Of a stretch of DNA of 13,109 nucleotides, positions 1 to 7,888 are shown in pieces. Under the pieces are notes generated by a model, which saw only the letters and a list, made by a program, of their open reading frames with translations, ran no database searches and had not been told where the DNA came from. The translations under genes were made by a program, and so were the position numbers. Each line of letters begins with the position of its first letter. Position 1 is the first letter of the stretch. Source of the DNA: Flavobacteriales bacterium (GTDB lineage Bacteria > Bacteroidota > Bacteroidia > Flavobacteriales > BACL11); assembly GCA_002683775.1 (NCBI GenBank), contig NYTT01000047.1, forward strand, positions 1-13,109, in the 5' to 3' direction.

Positions 1-492
1 AATGAATTATCTACAATGAAAATAAACAGAGATAATGATGAAGATATTTTTAAGCAAACACAGACTAACTTTGACATCTTAAAAAATCAAAAAGAAACTT
101 TAGAATCAGAAGTATCTTCACAAAAAAAAATTAACAAAAAAATAAAAGAGAATAATAAATTTCTTAAAAACTTATTTGTGCTAAAAGATTTTGAATTAAA
201 CGGAATAAAAACTTATGATATTAGCAAAGAGAATATCACCACAAATGACAATACTGATATAAAAGAGGTTAATCAAAACAAAAACTTTTATACTGTACAA
301 ATAGGAACATACCTAAAAGAAGTGAGCAACAGTAAATTTAATGACATTGAGAATTTAATAAAACGAAAAACTAAAAATACATTTATTTACTTCTCTGGAA
401 AATTTAAAACAAATGAAGAAGCCACATCTCACAAGATGAAATTGAAATCCTCAGGTTACAAAAATTCATTTGTATTAATTCAAAATAAATAA
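1..492 (+). CDS. SPOR-domain protein, C-terminal part (5' end outside window)
   Basis: The frame is open back to base 1 (codons for N-E-L-S-T precede the Met at position 16), so this is probably the tail of a longer gene and not a gene starting at 16. Numbering from that Met, residues about 10-55 are Lys/Glu/Asn-rich and look like a coiled coil, followed by a short linker. Residues about 90-158 form a SPOR-like domain (FYTVQIGTY at the first strand, later YFSGKFKTNEEA and a final FVLIQNK strand). SPOR domains bind glycan strands stripped of stem peptides and often act at the division site or cell wall; the role here is inferred only from the domain. No signal peptide or membrane segment is visible in the part present. 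The stop is followed one base later by the panB ATG, so the genes are probably cotranscribed. Confidence 0.75.
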   Translation, partial: NELSTMKINRDNDEDIFKQTQTNFDILKNQKETLESEVSSQKKINKKIKENNKFLKNLFVLKDFELNGIKTYDISKENITTNDNTDIKEVNQNKNFYTVQIGTYLKEVSNSKFNDIENLIKRKTKNTFIYFSGKFKTNEEATSHKMKLKSSGYKNSFVLIQNK

Positions 493-493
493 A

Positions 494-1312
494 ATGTCAA
501 CAGCAAAGAAAAACTACACAAGAGTAACCACACATAGCCTTTCAGAAATGAAGCGCAATGGCGAGAAAATATCTATGCTTACTGCTTATGATTATACATT
601 AGCAAAAATAATTGATAAAGGTGGAATTGATGTTATTTTGGTTGGAGATTCAGCATCAAATGTTATGGCGGGTCACGAGACTACACTTCCGATAACTTTA
701 GAACAAATGATATACCATGCATCATCAGTAGTAAGAGCAGTAGAAAGAGCGCTTGTTGTAGTTGATATGCCATTTGGATCTTATCAAGGAAATTCGAAGA
801 AAGCATTATCATCAGCTATACAAATAATGAAAGAAAGTGGTGGTCATTCAATTAAATTAGAAGGTGGTGAAGAAATAATTGAATCTATAAAAAGAATTCT
901 AACAGCTGGAATTCCTGTAATGGGACACCTAGGTCTAACACCACAATCTATCTATAAATTTGGAACATATACTGTAAGGGCTAAGCAGGAGGAAGAAGCT
1001 CAAAAGTTATTAACTGATGCGAAATTATTAGAAGAGGCTGGATGTTTTGCACTAGTTTTAGAAAAGGTGCCAGCAAAATTAGCTCAAAAAGTAGCAGAGA
1101 GTATTAATATCCCTGTTATTGGAATTGGAGCTGGAAATGGTGTAGATGGACAAGTTTTAGTACTTCATGATATGCTAGGAATGACACATGAATTTAATCC
1201 AAGATTCCTTAGACGTTACCTTAACCTATATGATGAAATTTCTGGTGCGGTCAGAAATTATGTTGCAGATGTAAAGTCAATTGACTTTCCAAATAATAAT
1301 GAACAATATTAA
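494..1312 (+). CDS. panB: 3-methyl-2-oxobutanoate hydroxymethyltransferase PanB
   Basis: PanB transfers the one-carbon unit of 5,10-methylenetetrahydrofolate to 2-oxoisovalerate to give ketopantoate, the first committed step to pantothenate and coenzyme A; it is cytoplasmic. The 272-residue length is normal. Family landmarks are clear: the KISMLTAYDYTLAKI segment near residues 25-40, LVGDSASNVMAGHETTLPIT (residues 49-68), VDMPFGSYQ (90-98), and IKLEGG (120-125). Asp52, Asp91, Lys121, Glu123 and Glu190 fit the metal, substrate and catalytic positions known in E. coli PanB (Asp45, Asp84, Lys112, Glu114, Glu181). IGIGAGNGVDGQVLVLHD at 209-226 is also typical. The gene lies one base after the SPOR gene and two bases before a pseudouridine synthase gene, which suggests a single transcript. 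Confidence 0.97.
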   Translation: MSTAKKNYTRVTTHSLSEMKRNGEKISMLTAYDYTLAKIIDKGGIDVILVGDSASNVMAGHETTLPITLEQMIYHASSVVRAVERALVVVDMPFGSYQGNSKKALSSAIQIMKESGGHSIKLEGGEEIIESIKRILTAGIPVMGHLGLTPQSIYKFGTYTVRAKQEEEAQKLLTDAKLLEEAGCFALVLEKVPAKLAQKVAESINIPVIGIGAGNGVDGQVLVLHDMLGMTHEFNPRFLRRYLNLYDEISGAVRNYVADVKSIDFPNNNEQY

Positions 1313-1314
1313 TA

Positions 1315-1977
1315 ATGATTGAAGTCTTATATGAAGACAATCATCTCATAGCTGTAAACAAGAAATCTGGAGATATTATTCAAAGTGACAAAACTGGAGA
1401 TACACCACTATCAGATCACGTTAAATTATATATCAAAAAAAAATACAACAAAAAAGGAGAAGTTTTTCTAGGTACTATTCATCGATTAGACAGACCTACA
1501 TCAGGAATTATATTATTTGCACGAACTAGCAAGGCATTATCAAGGATGAATGATAAGTTTAGAAATCAAGAAATAAATAAAACATACTGGGCTATAGTTG
1601 AAAATTCTCCAGAAAAATCATTTGGAACATTAAAGAATAAACTACAAAAAAACGAGAAGAAAAATAAATCTTTTGTAACAAAAACGGAAAATGGAAAAAA
1701 TGCAATTCTTGATTACAAATTACTTAAAAGACTTGATAATTTTTTCCTTTTAGAAATAAAACCTAAAACAGGCAGACATCATCAAATCAGAGTTCAATTA
1801 TCAAACATCGGGTGTATAATTAAAGGTGACTTAAAATATGGTGCAAAGAGATCTAATACTGATGCAAGTATTAGTTTGATTGCAAAACAGATTACATTTA
1901 TACACCCAGTTAGAAAAGAAGAAATAAACATTACAGCACCATGTCCAAAAACAAACATATGGAACGCATGTAACTAA
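1315..1977 (+). CDS. RluA-family pseudouridine synthase, short form without S4 domain
   Basis: The family isomerises uridine to pseudouridine in rRNA or tRNA. The catalytic motif HRLDRPTSG lies at residues 56-64, with Asp59 as the expected nucleophile. The later family motif KTGRHHQIRVQL lies at 151-162. At 220 residues it matches the single-domain RluA type and lacks the N-terminal S4 domain of RluD, so the target could be 23S rRNA, tRNA or both and cannot be read from sequence. The ATG follows the panB stop by two bases. The C-terminus overlaps the end of priA on the other strand by 4 bases (1974-1977), so no terminator can fit between the two genes. Confidence 0.93.
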   Translation: MIEVLYEDNHLIAVNKKSGDIIQSDKTGDTPLSDHVKLYIKKKYNKKGEVFLGTIHRLDRPTSGIILFARTSKALSRMNDKFRNQEINKTYWAIVENSPEKSFGTLKNKLQKNEKKNKSFVTKTENGKNAILDYKLLKRLDNFFLLEIKPKTGRHHQIRVQLSNIGCIIKGDLKYGAKRSNTDASISLIAKQITFIHPVRKEEINITAPCPKTNIWNACN

Positions 1978-4424
1978 TCAGGATCAACATCTACTACTAT
2001 TCTTGCAGATCGATATTCCTTTCTCTCCAACAATTTTTCAATTAAAAGTTGCAATATTTTTTTAGCCTCAATAAAAGAACTTTCTTTTTCAATTTTTAAA
2101 ATAATATTTTTAATAAAGTAGTTTTTTACTCTTGATATTAGTGGATATTCAGGGCCCAATACTCTGCCACCAAAACTTCTTTTCATCATAGATGACAGAT
2201 AAAGTGATGCATCATCAAGTCTATTTTGGTTTTTATGTTTGATTTTGATTGAAATAATTTTACAGTACGGTGGATAATTAAACATTTTTCTTTCATGAGT
2301 TTGATTTAAAACAAATGAGGAATAATCATTAGATTTAAGCAAGCTAAAAATCTCATGTTCTTCATCAAATGTTTGTATGAAAACAGATCCAACATCTCCC
2401 TTTCTACCTGACCTACCTGATACTTGCATCATCAACTGAAATGCTCTTTCGTAAGATCTGAAATCTGGAAAATGTAACATCTTATCTGCATTTAGTATTC
2501 CAACTAAACCAACGTTATCAAAATCTAATCCTTTTGTTACCATTTGAGTTCCTACAAGTATGTCGATCTTGCCTCTTTCAAAATCACTAATTAGTATTTT
2601 GTATGAGTTTTTTCCTCTTGTTGTATCATAATCCATTCGTTTTATAATATTATCAGGAAAAAGCATTTTTAAACTTTCCTCAATCTGTTCAGTTCCAAAT
2701 CCTATATCTTTAAAATCATCTGCCATGCAATTTGGACAAATCTTTATTGTTCCTTCAGTATAACCACAAAAATGACATTTAAGATGGTTGTTATGCTTAT
2801 AAAAAGTTAAACTTACATCACAATACTTACATTGAGGTGTAAAAGAACAAGAATTACAACTCTGTGTAGGAGAATAACCTCTACGATTTTGAAATAATAT
2901 CACTTGTTTGCGTTCATTCAAACAATCATTAATTTTTGACAATAATTTAGATGAAAAATGATTAGTCATTTGCTTTTTGAGATACGCTTTTTTAATATCA
3001 ATAGTTTGGATTTTCGGCATTGATATCCCTTTATATCTTGTTTTCATTTCAACAAATCCATACTTCTTTTTCTTCACATTATAAAATGACTCTAAACATG
3101 GTGTTGCTGATCCTAATAAGACTTTTGCATTATGCAATTTAGACAAGTATATTGCAGAATCCCTAGCATTATATCGAGGATTATTCTGGGACTGTTTAAA
3201 TGAACTATCATGCTCTTCATCTACAATAATCAAACCTAGATTATTATAGGGCAAAAACAAAGAAGAACGCGCTCCAAGCATTAAAGGGTACTTAATATTA
3301 TCAAAAGATTCACTGTTAACTGCATTCCAAACTTCAACTCTCTCATTATTATTTAATCGAGAATGTGTTACACCTACTTTATCTCCAAATTGTGATTGCA
3401 AGCGTTTGATAATTTGTGTTGTTAAAGCTATTTCAGGCAATAAATATAAAACTGTTTTCTTTTCTTTTAAAGTATCTTGTATTAACTTGATATATAACTC
3501 TGTCTTCCCAGAAGAGGTGACACCATGAAGTAAACATACATCTTTGTATCTAAATACATTTCTTATATTAGCTAAAGCTGTAAGCTGAAAGTCTTCCAAA
3601 ACCTTCTTTTTTTCAAGTGATTTACTTACAACAGACAGTCTGCTGACACCTTGATCTTTAATCTTAAATACTCCCTTTCTTACTAAATTCTTTAAAATTG
3701 ATCTGCTAAGCTTAAGATTAGATAACAAATCTGACACAATAACTTCTCTATTTATATTTAATGATCTAAAATCAAAAAATCCCTCAATAAATAATCTTTG
3801 TTTAAGAGTTAAACTCATTTGCTCTATTTTCTCTTTTGAGCAGTTAATATCTATAACTTTAACTTTCTTTTCTTTATATTTATCATGAATTACTTCATTA
3901 ACTATAACAACTTCCTTAGTAATTAAATCATTTATAAATTTATATGGACTTTTAATTTTAAGCAATTTAGTGACCTCACTCATTTTAAGCTTAGAATCAT
4001 TTGAAAGTAAGTCAACTAATATTTCCTCATCTGATGATAACTCACTTAGGTCCCCATCAAAACAAGGATTAATTATTATACTAGACTCACTTACAAGTTT
4101 AAATGAAGTTGGTAAAGCAGCATTCATAACCTCACCTATATTACACATATAATAATCTGACATCCAGCTCCAGAAGTTTAATTGTGTCTCATTAACGATT
4201 GGCATCTCATCGATTATCGCAATTATTTCTTTAGCTAAATAATCAACTGGTTTAATAAAGTGTATAGAGTTAATAATTCCAGTATATATTTTTCTAGCGC
4301 CAAATTGAACAATTACTCTTTGTCCAATCAATAAATTATTATAAGTAAAATAAGTGAAAGTTCCCTTTACAGGAAGAGGTAGAATGATATCAAGATATAT
4401 TTTCTTCTGTTTCACTAAGAACAA
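1974..4424 (-). CDS. priA: Primosomal protein N', replication restart helicase PriA
   Basis: PriA recognises stalled forks and D-loops and reloads the replicative helicase. The domains appear in the usual order. The N-terminal DNA-binding part begins YLDIILPLPVKGTFTYF (residues 10-26). Then come a winged-helix-like region, Walker A GVTSSGKT (301-308), the DEEH box VDEEH (401-405) and GSATP (438-442). Eight cysteines for two zinc sites lie at 523, 526, 532, 535, 550, 553, 563 and 566. Motifs V and VI include VGTQMVTKGLDF (624-635) and QVSGRSGRKG (667-676). Length 816 is normal for Bacteroidota. The start is odd: an in-frame TAA lies at 4433-4431, and before the conserved N-terminus only TTG (4424-4422) and GTG (4415-4413) can start. 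The first internal Met is residue 74, too late. GTG would remove three residues and is equally possible. Confidence 0.96.
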   Translation of the reverse strand: MFLVKQKKIYLDIILPLPVKGTFTYFTYNNLLIGQRVIVQFGARKIYTGIINSIHFIKPVDYLAKEIIAIIDEMPIVNETQLNFWSWMSDYYMCNIGEVMNAALPTSFKLVSESSIIINPCFDGDLSELSSDEEILVDLLSNDSKLKMSEVTKLLKIKSPYKFINDLITKEVVIVNEVIHDKYKEKKVKVIDINCSKEKIEQMSLTLKQRLFIEGFFDFRSLNINREVIVSDLLSNLKLSRSILKNLVRKGVFKIKDQGVSRLSVVSKSLEKKKVLEDFQLTALANIRNVFRYKDVCLLHGVTSSGKTELYIKLIQDTLKEKKTVLYLLPEIALTTQIIKRLQSQFGDKVGVTHSRLNNNERVEVWNAVNSESFDNIKYPLMLGARSSLFLPYNNLGLIIVDEEHDSSFKQSQNNPRYNARDSAIYLSKLHNAKVLLGSATPCLESFYNVKKKKYGFVEMKTRYKGISMPKIQTIDIKKAYLKKQMTNHFSSKLLSKINDCLNERKQVILFQNRRGYSPTQSCNSCSFTPQCKYCDVSLTFYKHNNHLKCHFCGYTEGTIKICPNCMADDFKDIGFGTEQIEESLKMLFPDNIIKRMDYDTTRGKNSYKILISDFERGKIDILVGTQMVTKGLDFDNVGLVGILNADKMLHFPDFRSYERAFQLMMQVSGRSGRKGDVGSVFIQTFDEEHEIFSLLKSNDYSSFVLNQTHERKMFNYPPYCKIISIKIKHKNQNRLDDASLYLSSMMKRSFGGRVLGPEYPLISRVKNYFIKNIILKIEKESSFIEAKKILQLLIEKLLERKEYRSARIVVDVDPD

Positions 4425-4527
4425 AGATGATTATTTTATCAATACAAAAAAAAAAATTCAATATATTAGTGACAAATAATAATGTTAAATCGTGATAACA
4501 ATCAAGAAGTATGAATAAAATATTACT

Positions 4528-4535
4528 TAAATTTG
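4528..4535 (+). promoter_or_regulatory. Candidate -7 promoter box (TAAATTTG) for the MbnP/MbnH operon
   Basis: TAAATTTG is a perfect match to the Bacteroidota -7 consensus TAnnTTTG and ends 29 bases before the ATG at 4565. It lies in the 140-base gap between divergent priA and the lipoprotein gene. No clear TTG -33 element sits about 20 bases upstream, so support rests on the -7 box and the context. The gap is extremely AT-rich and I see nothing else definite in it. Confidence 0.5.
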
Positions 4536-4564
4536 CATGTAAATTAAAAATATAAATTAAAAAA

Positions 4565-5362
4565 ATGGACAAATATATATTGATATTCTTATGTACCTCT
4601 TTATTATTTTCATGTACAAAAAACGAAGGGTGTACAGACCCAGTAGCAAATAATTTTGATGTTAACGCATCCTTAGATGATGGAAGTTGCGACTATAATA
4701 ATTATAACATAAATTTACACTTCACTCAGAGCATTGAAAGTAATCCTTTGATTAAGGACAGCTTAACATATTTAAATCATTCAAATATTAATTATAGCGT
4801 TCAAACACTAAGATACATTATATCTGAAATAAAATTACATAAAGAAGATGGTACAAGTAAATTAATTGATTCAGTTCAATTTATCAATATTGCTGATGAA
4901 TCTACAAAAAAAGTTACTATTAGTGATGTTACAGATTTAGAATACACATCAATCTCATTTACCGTTGGGCTTAATGATTCATACAACGTTACAAACTTAT
5001 TTTTAAATGAAAGTTTCTTTCCATCTTTCACATGGCCAGAAATGTTGGGGGGTGGATATCATTATATGCAATTAGAAGGAGAATTTCAAGCTGATTTAGC
5101 AAACGGAAATCCATCTTTTTACAATACTCATACAGGGCCTACATCTGGTGCAGATTTTTCTTTTAACAAAACATTTCCAATTGAATTATATGTAATAAAT
5201 AATCAAACTGATATTTATATAGATATGGAAATCACTAATTGGTATAAAAACCCTGAACTAATTAATTATTCATCAGATGGAATTATGGGAAATTCATCTT
5301 TACAATCTAAACTAAAAGAAAATGGAGAAAATGATGTTTTTTCTGTTTACTCCTCTGAATAA
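4565..5362 (+). CDS. mbnP: MbnP-like copper-binding lipoprotein
   Basis: A signal peptide ends in a lipobox (LLFS before Cys17), so the mature protein should be lipid-anchored. It starts with a Cys/Asp module, GCTDPVANNF to DDGSC (residues 22-42). The rest matches the MbnP-like family: a beta-rich domain with strand NINLHF (48-53), TLRYIISEIKLHKEDG (81-96), ISFTVGLND (130-138), the signature TWPEMLGGGYHYMQLEGEF (156-174) and DIYIDMEITNWYKNP (216-230). In studied homologues a partner MauG-like enzyme oxidises one Trp to kynurenine, which helps form a copper site. Trp157 and Trp226 are the candidates here (the only two Trp), and His52, His92, His166 and His189 are possible ligands. The stop overlaps the start of the diheme gene (TAATG at 5360-5364). 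Family assignment is from motifs seen; modification and copper binding are inferred. Confidence 0.85.
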   Translation: MDKYILIFLCTSLLFSCTKNEGCTDPVANNFDVNASLDDGSCDYNNYNINLHFTQSIESNPLIKDSLTYLNHSNINYSVQTLRYIISEIKLHKEDGTSKLIDSVQFINIADESTKKVTISDVTDLEYTSISFTVGLNDSYNVTNLFLNESFFPSFTWPEMLGGGYHYMQLEGEFQADLANGNPSFYNTHTGPTSGADFSFNKTFPIELYVINNQTDIYIDMEITNWYKNPELINYSSDGIMGNSSLQSKLKENGENDVFSVYSSE

Positions 5363-6447
5363 TGATAAATAGGGGGATCTTAATAATATTTGCACTACTT
5401 ACATTCGCATGTGAGCAAGACTTAGCACCAATTAGTGGTTGCACAGACGAAAATGCAACAAATTTTAATCCTAATGCAGTTACTGACAATAGTAATTGTA
5501 TCTATTTTAGCACAACACCATACACGATTGAAATTCCTTATGGTTTCCCAAACATGATTATCCCTCAGAACAATCCAATGACTGTTGAAGGAGTTAATTT
5601 AGGTGAAAAGTTGTTTAATGATCCTATATTGAGTGCTGACAACTCTTTAGCTTGCATAAACTGTCATGATAAATCATCATCATTTTCTGATCCAAATCAA
5701 TATAGCACTGGAATTGACAATATCCAAGGAACAAGAAATGCTTCTGCGCTAGTTAATATAGGATGGAATTCAAGTTTCAATTGGGACGGAAGTGCTCAAT
5801 CTCTAGAAGAACAAGCGTTTGAACCTGTAACTAATCCTATTGAAATGCATGATAAGTGGCAAAACGTTGAAAATAAAATAAATACAAATTTAGAATATAA
5901 AGATCTTTTTTTAAAAGCATTTAACATTGACTATATAGATTCAAATCACATAGTTATGGCAATAGCTCAATTTGAACGCACACTCATATCTTCTGATAGT
6001 AAATTTGATAGATATATTAGAGGAGAAGAACAATTAACTCCATCAGAACTTAGTGGCTATGCAATTTTTAACTCTGAAAAAGGTGATTGTTTTCATTGTC
6101 ACGGCTCTCAAATGTTTATGGATAATAGATTCCATAATAACGGTCTTGATATAGAACCTTTTACAGATTTAGGTTTGGGATATGTTTCAGGAAATAGTAA
6201 TGATAACGGAAAATTTAGAACTCCTTCTTTAAGAAATATTGAATATACATCACCATATATGCATGATGGTCGATTTATTTCATTAGAAGAAGTTGTAAAC
6301 CACTACAACTCTGGCGGCAATTATTCTTCAACAGTAGACCCTCTAATGAAAAAAATTGGAATTGGATTGCAGTTAACGAATGAAGAAAAACAAGATTTAG
6401 TATCTTTTTTAAAAACATTATCTGACGAAAATTTTATTACTAAATAG
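5362..6447 (+). CDS. mbnH: MbnH/MauG-like diheme cytochrome c peroxidase-family lipoprotein
   Basis: A signal peptide with a lipobox ending TFA before Cys17 predicts a lipoprotein. Residues 26-46 repeat the Cys/Asp module of the preceding gene (GCTDENATNF, later DNSNC). Two c-type haem sites follow: CINCH (98-102) and CFHCH (243-247). Trp141 (NWDGSAQSLEEQA) and Glu161 (NPIEMHDKW) fall at the same spacing from the first haem His as the inter-haem Trp94 and catalytic Glu114 of Pseudomonas CcpA. Tyr315 (VVNHYNSGG) falls where CcpA has the axial Met275, counted from the conserved YMHDG motif. This is the MauG/MbnH pattern, for which His/Tyr ligation and a bis-Fe(IV) state are known. Likely job: peroxide-dependent Trp oxidation in the adjacent MbnP protein. 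It could instead be a plain peroxidase. Translation is coupled to mbnP by TAATG. Confidence 0.88.
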   Translation: MINRGILIIFALLTFACEQDLAPISGCTDENATNFNPNAVTDNSNCIYFSTTPYTIEIPYGFPNMIIPQNNPMTVEGVNLGEKLFNDPILSADNSLACINCHDKSSSFSDPNQYSTGIDNIQGTRNASALVNIGWNSSFNWDGSAQSLEEQAFEPVTNPIEMHDKWQNVENKINTNLEYKDLFLKAFNIDYIDSNHIVMAIAQFERTLISSDSKFDRYIRGEEQLTPSELSGYAIFNSEKGDCFHCHGSQMFMDNRFHNNGLDIEPFTDLGLGYVSGNSNDNGKFRTPSLRNIEYTSPYMHDGRFISLEEVVNHYNSGGNYSSTVDPLMKKIGIGLQLTNEEKQDLVSFLKTLSDENFITK

Positions 6448-6480
6448 CATTTTTTTCAATTCTTTTAAAAGGTAAAGAGG

Positions 6481-6488
6481 TATATTTG
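6481..6488 (+). promoter_or_regulatory. Candidate -7 promoter box (TATATTTG) for the metalloprotease gene
   Basis: TATATTTG matches TAnnTTTG perfectly and ends 23 bases before the ATG at 6512. It sits in the 64-base gap after the diheme gene, suggesting that the protease/mqnE pair has its own promoter. No convincing -33 TTG was found. Confidence 0.5.
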
Positions 6489-6511
6489 CAAAACTTTTAA
6501 AGGAAAACATT

Positions 6512-7888
6512 ATGAAAAAAATCATCACATTTATTATATTATTACTTCACTCTAATTATATCTCATCACAAACAAATTTAAAAAAATGTAACACAACATT
6601 TTTAGTAAATAATGAGATAGATAATAACACTGATTATGCAAAGGCTAGAAATTTAACATTAGATATTGATTTAACTAAAGTGAGAAATACTATTAAAATT
6701 CCAATCGTAATACATATTATTCATAGAAATTCTCATTCTAACATAGGATCTGGCACAAATATTTCAGATGCTCAAATTGAAGATCAATTACGTATATTAA
6801 ATGAAGACTATAGCAAAACGAATCCTGAATTTCCTAATCCACCAAGAAACACATTCTTAAATAATGCAGGTAACCCTGATATTGAATTCTGTCTTGCAAC
6901 TGTTGACCCAGATGGTAATACAACAACTGGTATTACTAGAACAGCTACTTCAAAGATAAATTGGGATGCAGATGATGATGACAATTCTAACCCTTGTCAT
7001 GAATCAAACGGAATGAAAAGAAGTTCATGTGGGGGTAAAGATAGTTGGGATCCAAAAAAATACTTAAATATTTGGGTATGTGATCTAACAAATTCTCAAA
7101 GCAACGGAATGACATTAGGGTACGCTTATTTACCTGGCCTACTCGCTAATCCATTTAATACATCTGATGATTACAAGGATGGTCTTGTTGTTGATTACAG
7201 ATATTTTGGGACGATAGGAGTTGCAGCTATATCTTCGGATGGCAGAACACCAACACATGAAATTGGGCATTATCTTGGTTTAATGCACACATTTTGTGAG
7301 GAATATGATAATCAAGGTAATCCTGTGTGCTGTGATAATGATAATAATAATTTTGGAGGCTATGTAGATGATACGCCTGCTACAAAAGATATTTATTTTG
7401 GATCGGTATCTGCAAATACAAATAACAATACATGTAACGATTTATCTTACTCAAATATATTTACATCAAATGTTTTAGATATGGATGAAAATTATATGTC
7501 GTATGCCTCTAACACTTGGATGTTTTCAAATGGGCAAGTCGATGTTATGCTGGCAACATTAAATACATCTGAAATAAACGGAGGGAGATCAGCACTAAAG
7601 AATTCAGATGTTTCTACAAACTGCAGTAATATTATTTCATCATCCATAAATATTTCTTCAAAAAACAATGCAATTATGTATCCAAATCCAGCTGAAAGTC
7701 ATATTTACATTCAATCTGTTGAGCAAATCCTATCTATTTCATTAAGTAATATTTTAGGTGAAATTGTTATACATAAAAGCGATTTAGAAAACAGATCTAT
7801 TGAGATTAGTAATCTCAAAAATGGAATATATTTAGTAAACATTAAGACTAAAAGCGGTCATATCACTAAGAAATTAATAAAGGAATAA
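6512..7888 (+). CDS. Secreted pappalysin-like (M43) zinc metalloprotease with T9SS sorting domain
   Basis: An N-terminal signal peptide (residues 1 to about 20, ending ISSQ) is followed by a short pro-region and a metzincin catalytic domain. Key features are IPIVIHIIH (63-71), the zinc motif HEIGHYLGLMH (249-259; His249, Glu250, His253, His259) and the Met-turn region ENYMSYASNTWMFSNGQ, with Met329. This combination is typical of MEROPS M43B proteins of Bacteroidota. Several Cys (162, 173, 262, 273, 274, 308) could form disulfides, and an Asp-rich patch (DADDDD, 152-157) may bind calcium. The C-terminus from about 388 (IMYPNPAESH) to KLIKE is a type A T9SS sorting domain, so the protein should pass through the outer membrane by the T9SS and lose this domain at the surface. 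Substrate unknown. The stop overlaps the mqnE start (TAATG). Confidence 0.92.
   Translation: MKKIITFIILLLHSNYISSQTNLKKCNTTFLVNNEIDNNTDYAKARNLTLDIDLTKVRNTIKIPIVIHIIHRNSHSNIGSGTNISDAQIEDQLRILNEDYSKTNPEFPNPPRNTFLNNAGNPDIEFCLATVDPDGNTTTGITRTATSKINWDADDDDNSNPCHESNGMKRSSCGGKDSWDPKKYLNIWVCDLTNSQSNGMTLGYAYLPGLLANPFNTSDDYKDGLVVDYRYFGTIGVAAISSDGRTPTHEIGHYLGLMHTFCEEYDNQGNPVCCDNDNNNFGGYVDDTPATKDIYFGSVSANTNNNTCNDLSYSNIFTSNVLDMDENYMSYASNTWMFSNGQVDVMLATLNTSEINGGRSALKNSDVSTNCSNIISSSINISSKNNAIMYPNPAESHIYIQSVEQILSISLSNILGEIVIHKSDLENRSIEISNLKNGIYLVNIKTKSGHITKKLIKE

Noticed and set aside
3970..4152. 60-codon frame on the plus strand inside priA
   Set aside because: It lies wholly antisense to a well-conserved gene, has no recognisable motif, and no start context; a shadow frame.
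4390..4572. 60-codon minus-strand frame across the priA/mbnP gap, considered as a small peptide or methanobactin-like precursor
   Set aside because: It overlaps the start of priA in another frame, and its composition is only the Phe/Ile/Leu expected from AT-rich DNA. The Cys pattern is not that of an MbnA precursor.
5307..5489. 60-codon minus-strand frame over the mbnP/mbnH junction
   Set aside because: Antisense to two clear genes, with no supporting motif.
4565..6447. A methanobactin biosynthesis operon around the MbnP/MbnH-like pair
   Set aside because: No precursor gene, MbnB/MbnC homologue or TonB-dependent transporter is present in the window; the flanking genes are priA and an unrelated protease. 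MbnP/MbnH pairs are known to occur outside methanobactin operons.
6462..6502. Palindrome CTTTTAAAAG followed by a similar CTTTTAAAGG, considered as a terminator or an operator pair
   Set aside because: The stem is A/T only, has no loop and no following T-run suited to termination. Such short AT palindromes are expected by chance in this composition.
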